Below, piece after piece: positions 8,235-17,189 of a DNA stretch of 64,000 nt; within the stretch, counting starts at the first letter, position 1; every line of letters begins with the position of its first letter. The DNA comes from an uncultured Brachyspira sp. Its GTDB lineage: Bacteria > Spirochaetota > Brachyspiria > Brachyspirales > Brachyspiraceae. The stretch is taken from positions 1 to 64,000 of the forward strand of contig NZ_CALXYQ010000013.1 in assembly GCF_944393015.1 (NCBI RefSeq), given 5' to 3'. A program made the translations under genes and the position numbers. Under the pieces are notes generated by a model. That model was not told the DNA's origin and did no database searches. It saw only the letters and a program-made list of their open reading frames with translations.

Positions 8235-9362
8235 ATGTATATTGATAATGAAATGGCTCAAAGATTATTAGATAAGATAATGAAAGTTATAGATTATGAA
8301 ATTAATATTAATATTATGAATGAATATGGGGAGATTATTGCAAGCGGAGATAAGGGCAGAATAGGAAAAATAAATTTGGGAGCTTTGGAAGTATTAAAAA
8401 ATTCTAAAAATATGAATTATTTTAACTTTATAGATAATGATAAAGAAAGCAGCAGACCAGGTATTAATATGCCTCTTATATTTAATAATGAACTTATAGG
8501 TGTAGTAGGAGTTACAGGAGATCCTAAAGAAATAAAATTGATAGCGAACGTTATAAAAATGACTACTGAAATATTAATCGAAAGAGAGATTGATATTGAT
8601 AAAAAAACATTAAAGCAAACAACATTAAATAATTATATATATAAAATTATATCTAAAGAAAATTACAAGTATTTATCATCTATCAATATATGGGCTGAAA
8701 ATAATGGTTATTCATTTAATATTAATAGAATGGTATGTTTAATAAAAATAGAAAAAAATAATGATTATGATATTAAAAAAATATCTGAATGCATATTAAA
8801 TAAAATAAAATTAATAAAATACTTTAGTAATCAAGATATAATTTCTCATATTGGAAATGGGCAGTTTATCATCATAAAAAGTTTGAATGATAATGATAAA
8901 AATAAAACAGTATCATCATTTTTTAAATATCTTAAAAAAGAAATAAAAATAAAATTTTCCGTTATGTGCGGATGTATAGTCAATAGTTTGGAGAATATAC
9001 CTAATAGTTTTGAACAGGCTAATTTTCTTTTTAATTATATTAAGTATACGAATAATGATATTTACTTTATAGAAGATTACATATTAGAATATATTGTTTT
9101 AAACGAAGGTTATTTTAGTTCCTCTATGATTCTTAAAAATACATTAAAGATTATTAATCAAAATTCAACTTTCAAAGAAACTATAATAACTATATGTAAG
9201 TATGATTTGAATATTAATAAAACTTGTGAAGAACTGTCCCTTCATAGAAATACTATTTTGCATAGAATGAAAAAAATTAAAGAAATATTAGGGCTTGATC
9301 CTATTAAAAATCATACAGACAGAATAAAATTTTATATTATAGCATCATTATTAGAAAAATAG
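8235..9362 (+). CDS. CdaR/PucR-type transcriptional regulator
   Basis: The roughly 375-residue protein has the two-part layout of CdaR-type regulators: an N-terminal diacid-recognition-like sensor (ALRLLDKIM-like start, SRPGINMPLIFNNELIGVVG near residue 75-95) and a C-terminal PucR helix-turn-helix (about 335-357, CEELSLHRNTILHRMKKI). In E. coli CdaR activates glucarate, galactarate and glycerate genes. The divergent glycerate kinase gene supports a similar role. A GTG at 8229 lies inside the ribosome site (AAGGTG), so ATG 8235 is the better start. The effector is inferred, not shown. Confidence 0.82.
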   Translation: MYIDNEMAQRLLDKIMKVIDYEININIMNEYGEIIASGDKGRIGKINLGALEVLKNSKNMNYFNFIDNDKESSRPGINMPLIFNNELIGVVGVTGDPKEIKLIANVIKMTTEILIEREIDIDKKTLKQTTLNNYIYKIISKENYKYLSSINIWAENNGYSFNINRMVCLIKIEKNNDYDIKKISECILNKIKLIKYFSNQDIISHIGNGQFIIIKSLNDNDKNKTVSSFFKYLKKEIKIKFSVMCGCIVNSLENIPNSFEQANFLFNYIKYTNNDIYFIEDYILEYIVLNEGYFSSSMILKNTLKIINQNSTFKETIITICKYDLNINKTCEELSLHRNTILHRMKKIKEILGLDPIKNHTDRIKFYIIASLLEK

Positions 9363-9525
9363 TTGTTTAATTGTAAGTCTTATAAATATATTGTGATATT
9401 CATTACAATTTTAAGTATATATAAACGTTATATTATTAATGATATAGTATTATGCAAAAAATAATTTAATAATTTTAATATAAATTTTATGTGAAAAAAT
9501 AAATCAAAAATTTCTATAAAAAGTA

Positions 9526-9554
9526 TTGATATTTTATGGTTTTACATATATTAT
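9526..9554 (+). promoter_or_regulatory. Sigma-70-type promoter of the symporter gene
   Basis: TTGATA (9526-9531), a 17-base spacer and TATTAT (9549-9554) form a good vegetative promoter about 40 bases before the symporter start. The rest of the 233-base gap from 9363 is AT-rich and shows no other structure that I can support. Confidence 0.45.
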
Positions 9555-9595
9555 AAAAAATTGATAATGAAAAAATAAAAATAAGGAGAGGAAAG

Positions 9596-11095
9596 ATGAG
9601 TCATCATCATCACAGAGGACAATGGGGGACTAGAGCAGGATTCATACTTGCTGCTATAGGTTCAGCTGTTGGTTTAGGTAATATATGGCGTTTCCCATAT
9701 ATGGTTGCATCTAATGGTGGCGGTGCTTTTATGATAGTTTTCCTTTTGGCTATGCTTACTGCTGGCATACCTATAATGATACTAGAGTTTTCTATAGGAC
9801 ATAAGACTCATAAAAGTGCACCTGGTGCTTTAAAAGCATTGAACCCTTCTTGGGAATGGTTAGGTTGGTTACAAGTATTTACATGTTTTGCAATAGTTAT
9901 TTATTATTCAGTCATTATTGCTTGGTCATTATCTTACGGACTCTTTTCTATTCAAGGTTTAAAATGGGGAGCTGATACAGCCGGCTTCTTTACTAAAGAG
10001 TATTTAAAACTTCAAGATGGTTTTTCACTTAGTAATTTTAATATTGGAGTTGCTATACCATTAATTATTGTTTGGATTATTATATTAGTTTCTGTTATTG
10101 GCGGTGTTAAAGATGGTATAGAAAAAGCAAATAAAATATTCATGCCTTTATTAGCTATATTGGTAGTAATTATTCTTATTAGAGGTGTAACTTTGCCTGG
10201 AGCTTTAGCAGGTCTTGATTATATGTTCAAACCTGATTTTTCTAAACTTACTAATCCTAAAATTTGGATAGATGCTTATGGTCAGGTATTCTACAGTATG
10301 TCTGTAGCATTCGGTATAATGATTACTTATTCTAGTTATTTGCCTGATGATTCAGATATTGCAAACAATGCATTTATGACAGGTTTTGCTGATACTAGTT
10401 TCAGTTTGTTCGCTGGTATAACAGTATTTAGTATAATTGGTTATATGGCTCATACTCAAGGAAAGCCTGTTGCTGAAGTTGCTGGAAGCGGCGGTATAGG
10501 TTTAGCATTTATGGTATTTCCTGAAGCTATTAACTCTTTACCTGGTTTAAATGGATTATTTGGTGTAGTATTCTTCTTGGTACTTTCATTTGCAGGATTA
10601 ACATCTGCTATTTCTCTTGCTGAAGTTGTTATATCTTCATTTATAGATAAATTCCATTTCAATAGAAAAAAAGTAAGTATTGTTATCATAGTTATACAAG
10701 GTCTTATATCTATGGTATATGCTACAGGAAGCGGACTTTCTATACTTGATATAGTCGATGCATTTATAAACAATTATAATATTGTAGTAAGCGGTTTAAT
10801 AGAGATTATATTAGTTGCTTGGGTATATAAACTTGGATCATTCAAAGAAACTATCAATACAGTGAGTGAATTCAGAGTAGGCAGCTGGTGGGATTTCTGT
10901 TTGAAATTCTTAACTCCAGTATTCTTAGCTGTAATGTTATCATTGAAATTAATAAATGATTTCAAAACACCTTACGGCGGTTATCCTACTTGGGCATTAT
11001 TCGCTTTAGGTTGGTCAATGCCTGTTATAGCATTCATAGTTGGAATATTATTTGCTAAGTTTAAAGATAGACAGCCTAATATACCTCATAAATGA
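9596..11095 (+). CDS. Sodium-dependent amino-acid symporter (NSS/SNF family)
   Basis: The 499-residue protein opens with the TM1 signature of the neurotransmitter:sodium symporter family (GFILAAIGSAVGLGNIWRFPY), which binds Na+ and substrate, and continues with about 11-12 hydrophobic segments. Bacterial members (MhsT, TnaT, MetP) import hydrophobic amino acids. A start at ATG 9596 is supported by AAGGAGAGG just upstream. The N-terminus is MSHHHHRGQ, a natural run of four His. A MetS-type micro-subunit follows 25 bases downstream, which points to the MetP-like two-component branch transporting methionine or alanine-like substrates. Confidence 0.9.
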   Translation: MSHHHHRGQWGTRAGFILAAIGSAVGLGNIWRFPYMVASNGGGAFMIVFLLAMLTAGIPIMILEFSIGHKTHKSAPGALKALNPSWEWLGWLQVFTCFAIVIYYSVIIAWSLSYGLFSIQGLKWGADTAGFFTKEYLKLQDGFSLSNFNIGVAIPLIIVWIIILVSVIGGVKDGIEKANKIFMPLLAILVVIILIRGVTLPGALAGLDYMFKPDFSKLTNPKIWIDAYGQVFYSMSVAFGIMITYSSYLPDDSDIANNAFMTGFADTSFSLFAGITVFSIIGYMAHTQGKPVAEVAGSGGIGLAFMVFPEAINSLPGLNGLFGVVFFLVLSFAGLTSAISLAEVVISSFIDKFHFNRKKVSIVIIVIQGLISMVYATGSGLSILDIVDAFINNYNIVVSGLIEIILVAWVYKLGSFKETINTVSEFRVGSWWDFCLKFLTPVFLAVMLSLKLINDFKTPYGGYPTWALFALGWSMPVIAFIVGILFAKFKDRQPNIPHK

Positions 11096-11120
11096 AAATA
11101 AATAAAAGGAGGAATTAATT

Positions 11121-11216
11121 ATGGGATTAGATTCTGCTATATTTATGGGATTCAGCTTATTAGCTATTTGGGGAGGATTTGCTTTCTTTTTAGGAATAGC
11201 TTTAAGAAAGATGTAA
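11121..11216 (+). CDS. metS: MetS-type small subunit of NSS transporter
   Basis: A 31-codon ORF (MGLDSAIFMGFSLLAIWGG...ALRKM) encodes a single membrane helix. Tiny one-helix proteins with a central IWGG motif follow NSS genes of the MetP type and are needed for transport in the corynebacterial MetPS system. It has a strong ribosome site (AAAGGAGG, 11105-11112), starts 25 bases after the symporter stop, and is followed directly by a terminator, so it is the last gene of a two-gene operon. Confidence 0.82.
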   Translation: MGLDSAIFMGFSLLAIWGGFAFFLGIALRKM

Positions 11217-11239
11217 GTTATAATTTGAATTAAAAATAT

Positions 11240-11275
11240 AAGGCATAGGCTTACTTTTAAGTCTATGCCTTTTTA
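11240..11275 (+). terminator. Rho-independent terminator of the symporter operon
   Basis: AAGGCATAGGCTTA pairs with TAAGTCTATGCCTT (one G-U) around a short loop and runs into TTTTT. Confidence 0.85.
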
Positions 11276-11373
11276 TATTATTAGTTTTATATTATATTAA
11301 TATTAAATAATGTACATGTATTTACATTTGTTTAATTTTTTTATATTATATTAATATAATTTAGGTGTGCAAA

Positions 11374-12513
11374 ATGAAAAAGATTTTTCTAATTATGATG
11401 GCATTACTGAGTATGTCATATTCTTCAATATTTGGTATGTATGGAGATCAGGATGATTGGATTGATTTTCTTACAGACGGCAATCAGTTTAGAGCTAGAA
11501 TGGATCAATTAGGATTTGTTTTAGGTAATAGTACTATTAAAGGTACTTTTGGTTTTAGAACTCAGAGTTCATTAACTAAATTAGGAGATATTTTGTTGCA
11601 TAATAATGTTGGTACTTATTTTGGAGCAACTATTTCCGGCGGTATAGGATATACTTCTGAGGCTTTTAGTATAGGTTTAGGTTATAATTATACTACACCA
11701 TCCTTTTTGCCTACTAGTTATAACTTTGGTTCTCATACTCCTGTACTTATGATTAATGCTTTAAATGATAATTTGAGGATAGCTATTCCTGTGCAAATAT
11801 TAGTACATAATGGAAGTATTGATCAACTTGGGAGCTATAGAGATAATTATTTAGGGATAAGTACTGATACGCAAATAAGATATTATACAGGTATAGATGC
11901 TTTTAATGAAATAAGATTATATGTAAAATATGGGCAATTAGGATATAAGTTTGATATGCAAGAAGTTTTAGCAAGATCATTTGGTTTTGAAACAAGATTC
12001 TATTTTTTGAATACTGCTGTTGGAAATGTAACTATCAATCCTTTTATTAAAGTAGCATATAATACAGCTTTGCATGGATTTAGTACTATGGTAAGAGCAT
12101 TAGATGGTATGTATGAAGAAATAGGAGGTTATGATCCAAATACTACTGTTTCCCCGCAAGCAAATATCAATGTTAAATGGGATAAGAATCCTTATGATGT
12201 AACTGTTCAGGCAGTATTGGGAGTAACAGCTAATAGTGATATAGTATCACTTTATGTTGAGCCTTCTTTAGGTTATAAGGCTAGATATTTAGGAAAAATG
12301 CAATATGAAGATCAAGATGGAAAAGTTAATTATGATTTTAAAGTTAATCATTATTTATCTTGGGGTGCTTATGCAGAGCTTTATATAACTCCGGTAAAAG
12401 ATTTAGAATGGTATTTTGAAATGGATGTTAATAATAGTGATTCAGATTCTACTGGTATACCTGTTAGTTTTGCTTCTACTACAGGGATAACTTGGTATTT
12501 GCCTGAATTTTAA
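11374..12513 (+). CDS. Vsp39-like variable surface / outer-membrane protein
   Basis: The protein of about 379 residues has a signal peptide (MKKIFLIMMALLSMSYSSIFG) followed by MYGDQDDWIDFLTDGNQF and RARMDQLGFVLGN, the N-terminal block I associate with the Brachyspira 39-kDa variable surface (Vsp) proteins. The mature part is rich in Gly, Tyr and alternating strands and ends in Phe (WYLPEF), as outer-membrane barrels do. GTG 11365 overlaps the ribosome site AGGTG, so ATG 11374 is preferred. It is a single copy here, whereas vsp genes are often clustered. The family call is from memory of its N-terminus. Confidence 0.65.
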   Translation: MKKIFLIMMALLSMSYSSIFGMYGDQDDWIDFLTDGNQFRARMDQLGFVLGNSTIKGTFGFRTQSSLTKLGDILLHNNVGTYFGATISGGIGYTSEAFSIGLGYNYTTPSFLPTSYNFGSHTPVLMINALNDNLRIAIPVQILVHNGSIDQLGSYRDNYLGISTDTQIRYYTGIDAFNEIRLYVKYGQLGYKFDMQEVLARSFGFETRFYFLNTAVGNVTINPFIKVAYNTALHGFSTMVRALDGMYEEIGGYDPNTTVSPQANINVKWDKNPYDVTVQAVLGVTANSDIVSLYVEPSLGYKARYLGKMQYEDQDGKVNYDFKVNHYLSWGAYAELYITPVKDLEWYFEMDVNNSDSDSTGIPVSFASTTGITWYLPEF

Positions 12514-12538
12514 TTTTATTTTATATTACAAAATAAAA

Positions 12539-12575
12539 AAAGAGGTATTTATTTTTTAATAATAAATACCTCTTT
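12539..12575. terminator. Bidirectional terminator between vsp-like and yugP-like genes
   Basis: A perfect 15-base stem, AAAGAGGTATTTATT and its complement, has a 7-base loop. It has T-rich sequence on the + side and an A-run before it that gives a U-run on the minus transcript, so it can stop both convergent genes. Confidence 0.85.
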
Positions 12576-12606
12576 CATTTTATTTATATTTTTTAATTTA
12601 AAAATT

Positions 12607-13314
12607 TTAATCTCTTCTTCTTTGTGCTAGCATTAAAAGTCTTAATAATGTAAGTATAGCAGTAACAGCAGCGGCAACATAAGTTAAAGCAGCAGCAGAT
12701 AAAACTTTTTTAGCTCCGTCAAGTTCTTCACTATCTAAGAATCCGCCTTTATCCAATATCTTTATAGCTCTGTTTGAAGCGTCAAATTCAACAGGCAAAG
12801 TAACTAAAGAGAAGAAAACAGCAAATGCAAAAAGTATAATACCAGCCATCATTATGTAGTATGAAAAACTTCCGGCACCTCCTATCATAATGCCTATTAA
12901 TACCAAATAAGGCCCAAATTGATCTCCTATAGCACATAGAGGATAAAAACCGTTTCTTATAGAAAGAGGAGCATATCCTCTGTCATGCTGTATAGCATGT
13001 CCTACCTCATGAGCAGCAACTCCCAAAGCAGCAACATCTGTACCATCATATACACCATAAGAAAGTCTTAATACTCTTGCAGAAGGGTCATAATGGTCAG
13101 TTAATGTACCGCCTATTCTTTCAACAGGTATATCTATTCCATATCCTTCTAGAATATATTTTGCTGTTTGAGCACCTGTAATGCCTCTTTTATTTTCCAT
13201 TCTGCTGTATTTAGCATAAGTAGATTTTACTTTCATCTGAGCCCAGAAACCGAGAATTATACCTGGAATTAGTATCCATATATATCCGAAATAATATTCA
13301 AAATATCCAAACAT
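12607..13314 (-). CDS. YugP-family membrane zinc metallopeptidase
   Basis: The 235-residue protein matches the Zn_peptidase_2 (YugP) family in length and layout. An N-terminal membrane helix is followed by a soluble part with the zinc site AHEVGHAIQHDRGY (HExxH, about residues 101-105), then a hydrophobic block around residues 125-170 and a C-terminal helix (LSAAALTYVAAAVTAILTLL). AGGAGG lies about 8 bases before ATG. Substrates of the family are not established; a role in membrane-protein quality control is inference. It is monocistronic. Confidence 0.88.
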   Translation of the reverse strand: MFGYFEYYFGYIWILIPGIILGFWAQMKVKSTYAKYSRMENKRGITGAQTAKYILEGYGIDIPVERIGGTLTDHYDPSARVLRLSYGVYDGTDVAALGVAAHEVGHAIQHDRGYAPLSIRNGFYPLCAIGDQFGPYLVLIGIMIGGAGSFSYYIMMAGIILFAFAVFFSLVTLPVEFDASNRAIKILDKGGFLDSEELDGAKKVLSAAALTYVAAAVTAILTLLRLLMLAQRRRD

Positions 13315-13480
13315 ATTAAAAAACCTCCTATTTTTTAGTATTTTTCATTTATAAATATATAAATTAATTGCAATAATTATAACATTTTTTTATAACAATG
13401 TTAATAGTTTTAATGTAAAATTAAATTTTGTATGTTATATAATTATTTTATAATAGCTTACAATTTTATTTTTATTCGTA

Positions 13481-13501
13481 AGTTATCAGCTGCTCGTTTA
13501 T
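13481..13501 (-). repeat. Inverted copy of the 3101-3121 repeat
   Basis: These 21 bases are the exact reverse complement of 3101-3121. The copy is only part of the left hairpin arm; the second arm is not found here. It lies just downstream of the M28 peptidase stop codon, in the gap to the YugP-like gene. Confidence 0.75.
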
Positions 13502-13510
13502 GACTGAAAA

Positions 13511-14500
13511 TTAATAAACTTTATCAGCGTTCTTTATCGTATATTCTATTGTCTTTCCTACTGCTTCTAAAGTCTTTTTATCTAATTTATCTATAGTATC
13601 CTGTGATGTATGATGAAATGGATATCCCATATCTATAACATCAATGAAAGGTATTCTCTCAGTTAAAAACGGAGTATGATCATCTATTATAGTACCATAA
13701 TGTCCGTCAATAAAATATTCTTTGTATCCTAAATTATCGGCATAATTCCAAACTTTATCGTATATTGCAGAATAATATGTATGAGCAAAACTTTCATATC
13801 TGAATTTTGCATTCTTGCTTCCAACCATATCAAGAAGTATACCGAATTTTATTTTTTGTTTATCTAATATTTTATCTCTTAATATAATTTCATTCACAAA
13901 AGCAATGCTTCCCTGTATCCAATCTGTTTCTATTAAAGAATCACCTTCAACATCGAATAGATTTCCATCATCTTCCAAATCGAATAGTACAAAGCATACG
14001 CTATAAGGCAAATCATTATAATTTTTTAAAGCCTTCATAAGTTCAAGTAAAACACCGCTGCTGCTTGCTCCATCATTAGCACCGCTTATAGGCTTATCTC
14101 TATTAAATTGTACAGGGTCTTTTTCAGCAACAGAGCGGCTATCGAAATGACTAGTAATAATTATATAATCATCAGTTTTGCCTTTAAGAAATGCATATAT
14201 ATTTTCTCCTTTTCTTCCTTTTATGTAAGGAGCTTCAAAATTATGACTATGAACTTCATATCCAAGATCAGAAATTTCTTGTTTAAAGAATTCTCTTACT
14301 TTTTTATGAGCTTCAGAGCCGTAATTACGTGGTCCTAAATCTGTTTGCTTTTTTATATAATTATATGCATTATCAGCATTGAAATAAAAATTTTCATTTA
14401 TTTTTTGATTGTTTTCTTTTTTAGATGTATTTGCTTTAGCATCGCTGCATGAATATAACATTATTGTCATTACTATAAAAAGAGTGGTGATATATTTCAT
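13511..14500 (-). CDS. M28-family lipoprotein, glutaminyl-peptide cyclotransferase-like
   Basis: The 329-residue protein has a lipoprotein signal peptide with lipobox LYSC (Cys about residue 18). The M28 metal ligands appear in order: TSHFDS (His/Asp), GANDGASSSG (Asp), FDLEDDG (Glu/Asp) and FHHTSQDT near the C-terminus. The spacing, the DSLI...W..GS segment after the acidic motif and the late IDVIDMGYPFHHTSQD block are closer to glutaminyl cyclases than to aminopeptidases. Such enzymes turn N-terminal Gln into pyroglutamate. An aminopeptidase activity cannot be excluded. It would sit on the periplasmic side of a membrane. Confidence 0.75.
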   Translation of the reverse strand: MKYITTLFIVMTIMLYSCSDAKANTSKKENNQKINENFYFNADNAYNYIKKQTDLGPRNYGSEAHKKVREFFKQEISDLGYEVHSHNFEAPYIKGRKGENIYAFLKGKTDDYIIITSHFDSRSVAEKDPVQFNRDKPISGANDGASSSGVLLELMKALKNYNDLPYSVCFVLFDLEDDGNLFDVEGDSLIETDWIQGSIAFVNEIILRDKILDKQKIKFGILLDMVGSKNAKFRYESFAHTYYSAIYDKVWNYADNLGYKEYFIDGHYGTIIDDHTPFLTERIPFIDVIDMGYPFHHTSQDTIDKLDKKTLEAVGKTIEYTIKNADKVY

Positions 14501-14801
14501 ATTTTTATAACCGTATATATTTATTATATTATATTTGTTAATTTTAATTTAATAGCGGTAAAAAGTCAATAAAATATCATGTTTTAATGTATAAGAATAC
14601 AGTTAAAACCTCTATCGGAATTTTTTTATAAAAAATTAGTCTTTACTTTTTTTTAAAAGATATTATAATATGGTGTACGTGAAGTTAATATTATGTTACT
14701 GTTTTGTAGGGGATGACTAAACAGATATAAAATGCATAATATAGATAGCTTTAGAAAATAAAATTACAAAATATTTTAAGCACTATTCATGGAGGGTAGT
14801 T
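14501..14801. promoter_or_regulatory. Divergent region with flaB promoter and leader
   Basis: The 301-base gap between the M28 lipoprotein gene and flaB contains a candidate vegetative promoter, TTTACT (14642-14647), 16 bases, TATAAT (14664-14669), which would leave a flaB leader of about 125 bases. No good sigma-28 consensus was found. The leader contains no ORF of useful length. Confidence 0.4.
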
Positions 14802-15638
14802 ATGATTATCAACAATAATATTTCTGCATTAAATGCAAACAGACAATTGAATTTAACTGGAAATTCAATGACTAAAACAATAGCACAGCTTTCTAGTGGT
14901 ATGAGAATTAACACTGCTGGAGACGATGCTTCTGGATTAGCAGTATCTGAAAAAATGCGTTCACAGTACCGCGGTTTACAACAAGCTACTAGAAACGCTC
15001 AAAGCGGTATATCTTTCATTCAAACAACTGAAGGTTATTTAAATGAAACTACTAACATTATGCAAAGAATGAGAGAATTAGCTATTCAATCTGCTAACGG
15101 TATATACTCTGACAGCGACAGAGCTTTAATCCAAGTAGAAGTTAATCAATTAGTAGCTGAAGTTGACAGAATCGCTTCTCAAGCTGAATTCAACAAAATG
15201 AACATGTTAACTGGACGTTTTGCTGCTGATGGTCAAACTCCTATGACTTTCCACATCGGTGCTAACATGGATCAAAGAATTTCTGTAAACATAGGTTCTA
15301 TGACTGCTGCTAACTTACAAGTTGGAGGAGATACTCCTATATCTATTTCTTCTGTTGAAACTGCTAACCAAGCTTTAGGAAGAATCGATGAAGGTATTCA
15401 AATGGTAGTAGCTCAAAGATCTGAATTAGGTGCTGTTCAAAACAGAATGGAATCTATGGTAAAAAGCTTAATGATCGCTACTGAAAACACTATCGCTTCT
15501 GAAAGTGTTATACGTGATGCTGATATGGCTTCTGCTATGGTTGCTTATACTCGTGAGCAAATCTTACAACAAACAGGTGCTGCTATGTTAGCTAACGCTA
15601 ATATGAAAAATCAATCTATAATGAGAATTATTGGATAA
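14802..15638 (+). CDS. flaB: Periplasmic flagellar filament core protein FlaB
   Basis: The 278 residues match spirochaetal FlaB flagellins, which consist almost only of the conserved D0/D1 helices. The N-terminal block (MIINNNISALNANRQL, SSGMRINTAGDDASGLAVSEKMR) and the C-terminal block (MLANANMKNQSIMRIIG) are intact and there is no large variable middle domain. It forms the core of the endoflagellar filament between the membranes. A strong GGAGGG site precedes ATG 14802 and a terminator follows, so it is monocistronic. Codon use is richer in C-ending codons than in its neighbours, as expected for a highly expressed gene. Confidence 0.96.
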   Translation: MIINNNISALNANRQLNLTGNSMTKTIAQLSSGMRINTAGDDASGLAVSEKMRSQYRGLQQATRNAQSGISFIQTTEGYLNETTNIMQRMRELAIQSANGIYSDSDRALIQVEVNQLVAEVDRIASQAEFNKMNMLTGRFAADGQTPMTFHIGANMDQRISVNIGSMTAANLQVGGDTPISISSVETANQALGRIDEGIQMVVAQRSELGAVQNRMESMVKSLMIATENTIASESVIRDADMASAMVAYTREQILQQTGAAMLANANMKNQSIMRIIG

Positions 15639-15672
15639 TTTGATTTAAGCGACTTATTACAAATGTAGATAT

Positions 15673-15711
15673 AAAGCCCATTAATAGTAATATTAGTGGG
15701 CTTTTATTTTT
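15673..15711 (+). terminator. flaB terminator
   Basis: AAAGCCCATTAATA pairs with TATTAGTGGGCTTT (one U-G) around GTAA, followed by a run of T. Confidence 0.88.
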
Positions 15712-15748
15712 TTGTCTAATTTAATTTTTTATTTATAAAAGGATTTTT

Positions 15749-16591
15749 ATGCGTGATATAGATGTTAATCTTATAACAGAAACTGTTGCTCAATTATGTA
15801 TAGATGCTAATATTTATTTAAATGATGATATTAAAAAAGCTCTGATTGAAAGCGAAAAAAAAGAAGAAAACAAAATTGCAAAAAATATTCTTAATGTTTT
15901 GATAGAAAATGCTGATATAGCTTCTAAAGAATTAAAGCCTATATGTCAAGATACAGGTATGGCAATTATATATATGGATATAGGAATGGATGTGCATTTT
16001 ACCGGCGGTAATTTAACAGATGCTATTAATAAAGGTGTTGCTTTAGGATATACGAAAGGCTATTTAAGAAAGTCAGTATTAAATGATCCTATAGACAGAA
16101 AAAATACTAATGATAATACTCCTGCAGTAATACATTATAATATTGTAGATGGTGATAAAGTAAAAATCATAGTTGCCCCTAAAGGTTTCGGCAGTGAAAA
16201 TATGAGCAAGATAAAGATGCTTCCTCCTTCAGCTGGAATAGAAGGTGTAAAAGAGTTTGTATATGAAACAATAAAAACAGCCGCTTCTAATGCTTGTCCT
16301 CCTATGATTATAGGAATAGGTTTGGGCGGAAGTATGGAGAAATGTGCTGATATTGCAAAAAGGGCTTTGCTTAGAGAAGTTGGCACAAAAAGTGAAGATA
16401 TTCGTTTACAAAAATTAGAAGAAGAATTACTTGAGAATATTAATAAAATGAATATAGGACCATCAGGATTCGGAGGAAAAACAACTGCTTTAGCCGTTCA
16501 TATAAACATGTATGCGGCACATATAACTTCTCTTCCTGTATGTGTTTGTACCGGATGTCATGTAACAAGGCATAAAGAAATTATTCTATAA
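15749..16591 (+). CDS. Class I fumarate hydratase / tartrate dehydratase alpha subunit
   Basis: The 280 residues match the alpha subunit of two-subunit class I hydro-lyases (FumA N-terminal part, TtdA). The three [4Fe-4S] cysteines lie in CQDTGM (near residue 71), NACPPMIIGIGLGG and CTGCHVTRH. The enzyme adds or removes water at an oxygen-sensitive cluster, interconverting fumarate and malate or dehydrating tartrate. The beta subunit follows 51 bases downstream. Fumarase is the more likely main role in a fermenting anaerobe, but sequence reading alone does not separate it from tartrate dehydratase. Confidence 0.88.
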   Translation: MRDIDVNLITETVAQLCIDANIYLNDDIKKALIESEKKEENKIAKNILNVLIENADIASKELKPICQDTGMAIIYMDIGMDVHFTGGNLTDAINKGVALGYTKGYLRKSVLNDPIDRKNTNDNTPAVIHYNIVDGDKVKIIVAPKGFGSENMSKIKMLPPSAGIEGVKEFVYETIKTAASNACPPMIIGIGLGGSMEKCADIAKRALLREVGTKSEDIRLQKLEEELLENINKMNIGPSGFGGKTTALAVHINMYAAHITSLPVCVCTGCHVTRHKEIIL

Positions 16592-16642
16592 AAAATAGTA
16601 TATCATTTATAGTAGCAATAAAAAAATTAGGAGTGACAGAAA

Positions 16643-17173
16643 ATGGAAATAAAAAAATTAAATACGCCTTTAACAAAAGAAAAATTATCTGTTTTGAATG
16701 CCGGTGATATGGTGGCTCTAACAGGTACTATTTATACTGCAAGAGATGCCGCTCATAAAAGATTAATTGATATGTTAAACAACAATGAAAAACTTCCTTT
16801 CAATATAGAAAATCAAACAATTTTTTATGCTGGTCCTTCTCCGGCAAAACCTAATGAAATTATGGGAAGCATTGGTCCTACTACTAGTTACAGAATGGAT
16901 GCTTATTCTCCTAAACTTTTAGAGCTTGGGCTTTTATCAATGATAGGGAAGGGTAAGAGAAATAAAGAAGTGATAGATGCCATAATAAAATACGGCGGAG
17001 TTTATTTTGCTGCTATTGGAGGGGCTGCTGCATATATGTCTAATTGTGTTAAGTCTGCTAAGATTATAGCTTTTGAAGATTTAGGTACTGAGGCTATAAG
17101 AGAGCTTTATGTTGAAGATATGCCTTTGATTGTAGCTATAGATTCTAAAGGAAACAATGCCTTAACTGCATAA
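16643..17173 (+). CDS. Class I fumarate hydratase / tartrate dehydratase beta subunit
   Basis: The 176 residues match the C-terminal (beta, TtdB) half of class I fumarases. They contain YAGPSPAKP and GSIGPTTSYRMD, which form the substrate-binding part, and GGAAAYMSNCVKSAK. It pairs with the alpha subunit upstream. AGGAG lies about 10 bases before ATG. The stop is followed 16 bases later by the repeat element at 17190. Confidence 0.88.
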   Translation: MEIKKLNTPLTKEKLSVLNAGDMVALTGTIYTARDAAHKRLIDMLNNNEKLPFNIENQTIFYAGPSPAKPNEIMGSIGPTTSYRMDAYSPKLLELGLLSMIGKGKRNKEVIDAIIKYGGVYFAAIGGAAAYMSNCVKSAKIIAFEDLGTEAIRELYVEDMPLIVAIDSKGNNALTA

Positions 17174-17189
17174 TAAATTTAAATAAAGC

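Noticed and set aside
14601-14640. Sigma-28 promoter in the flaB gap
   Set aside because: TTCCGATA lies on the opposite strand and has no TAAA at the right distance.
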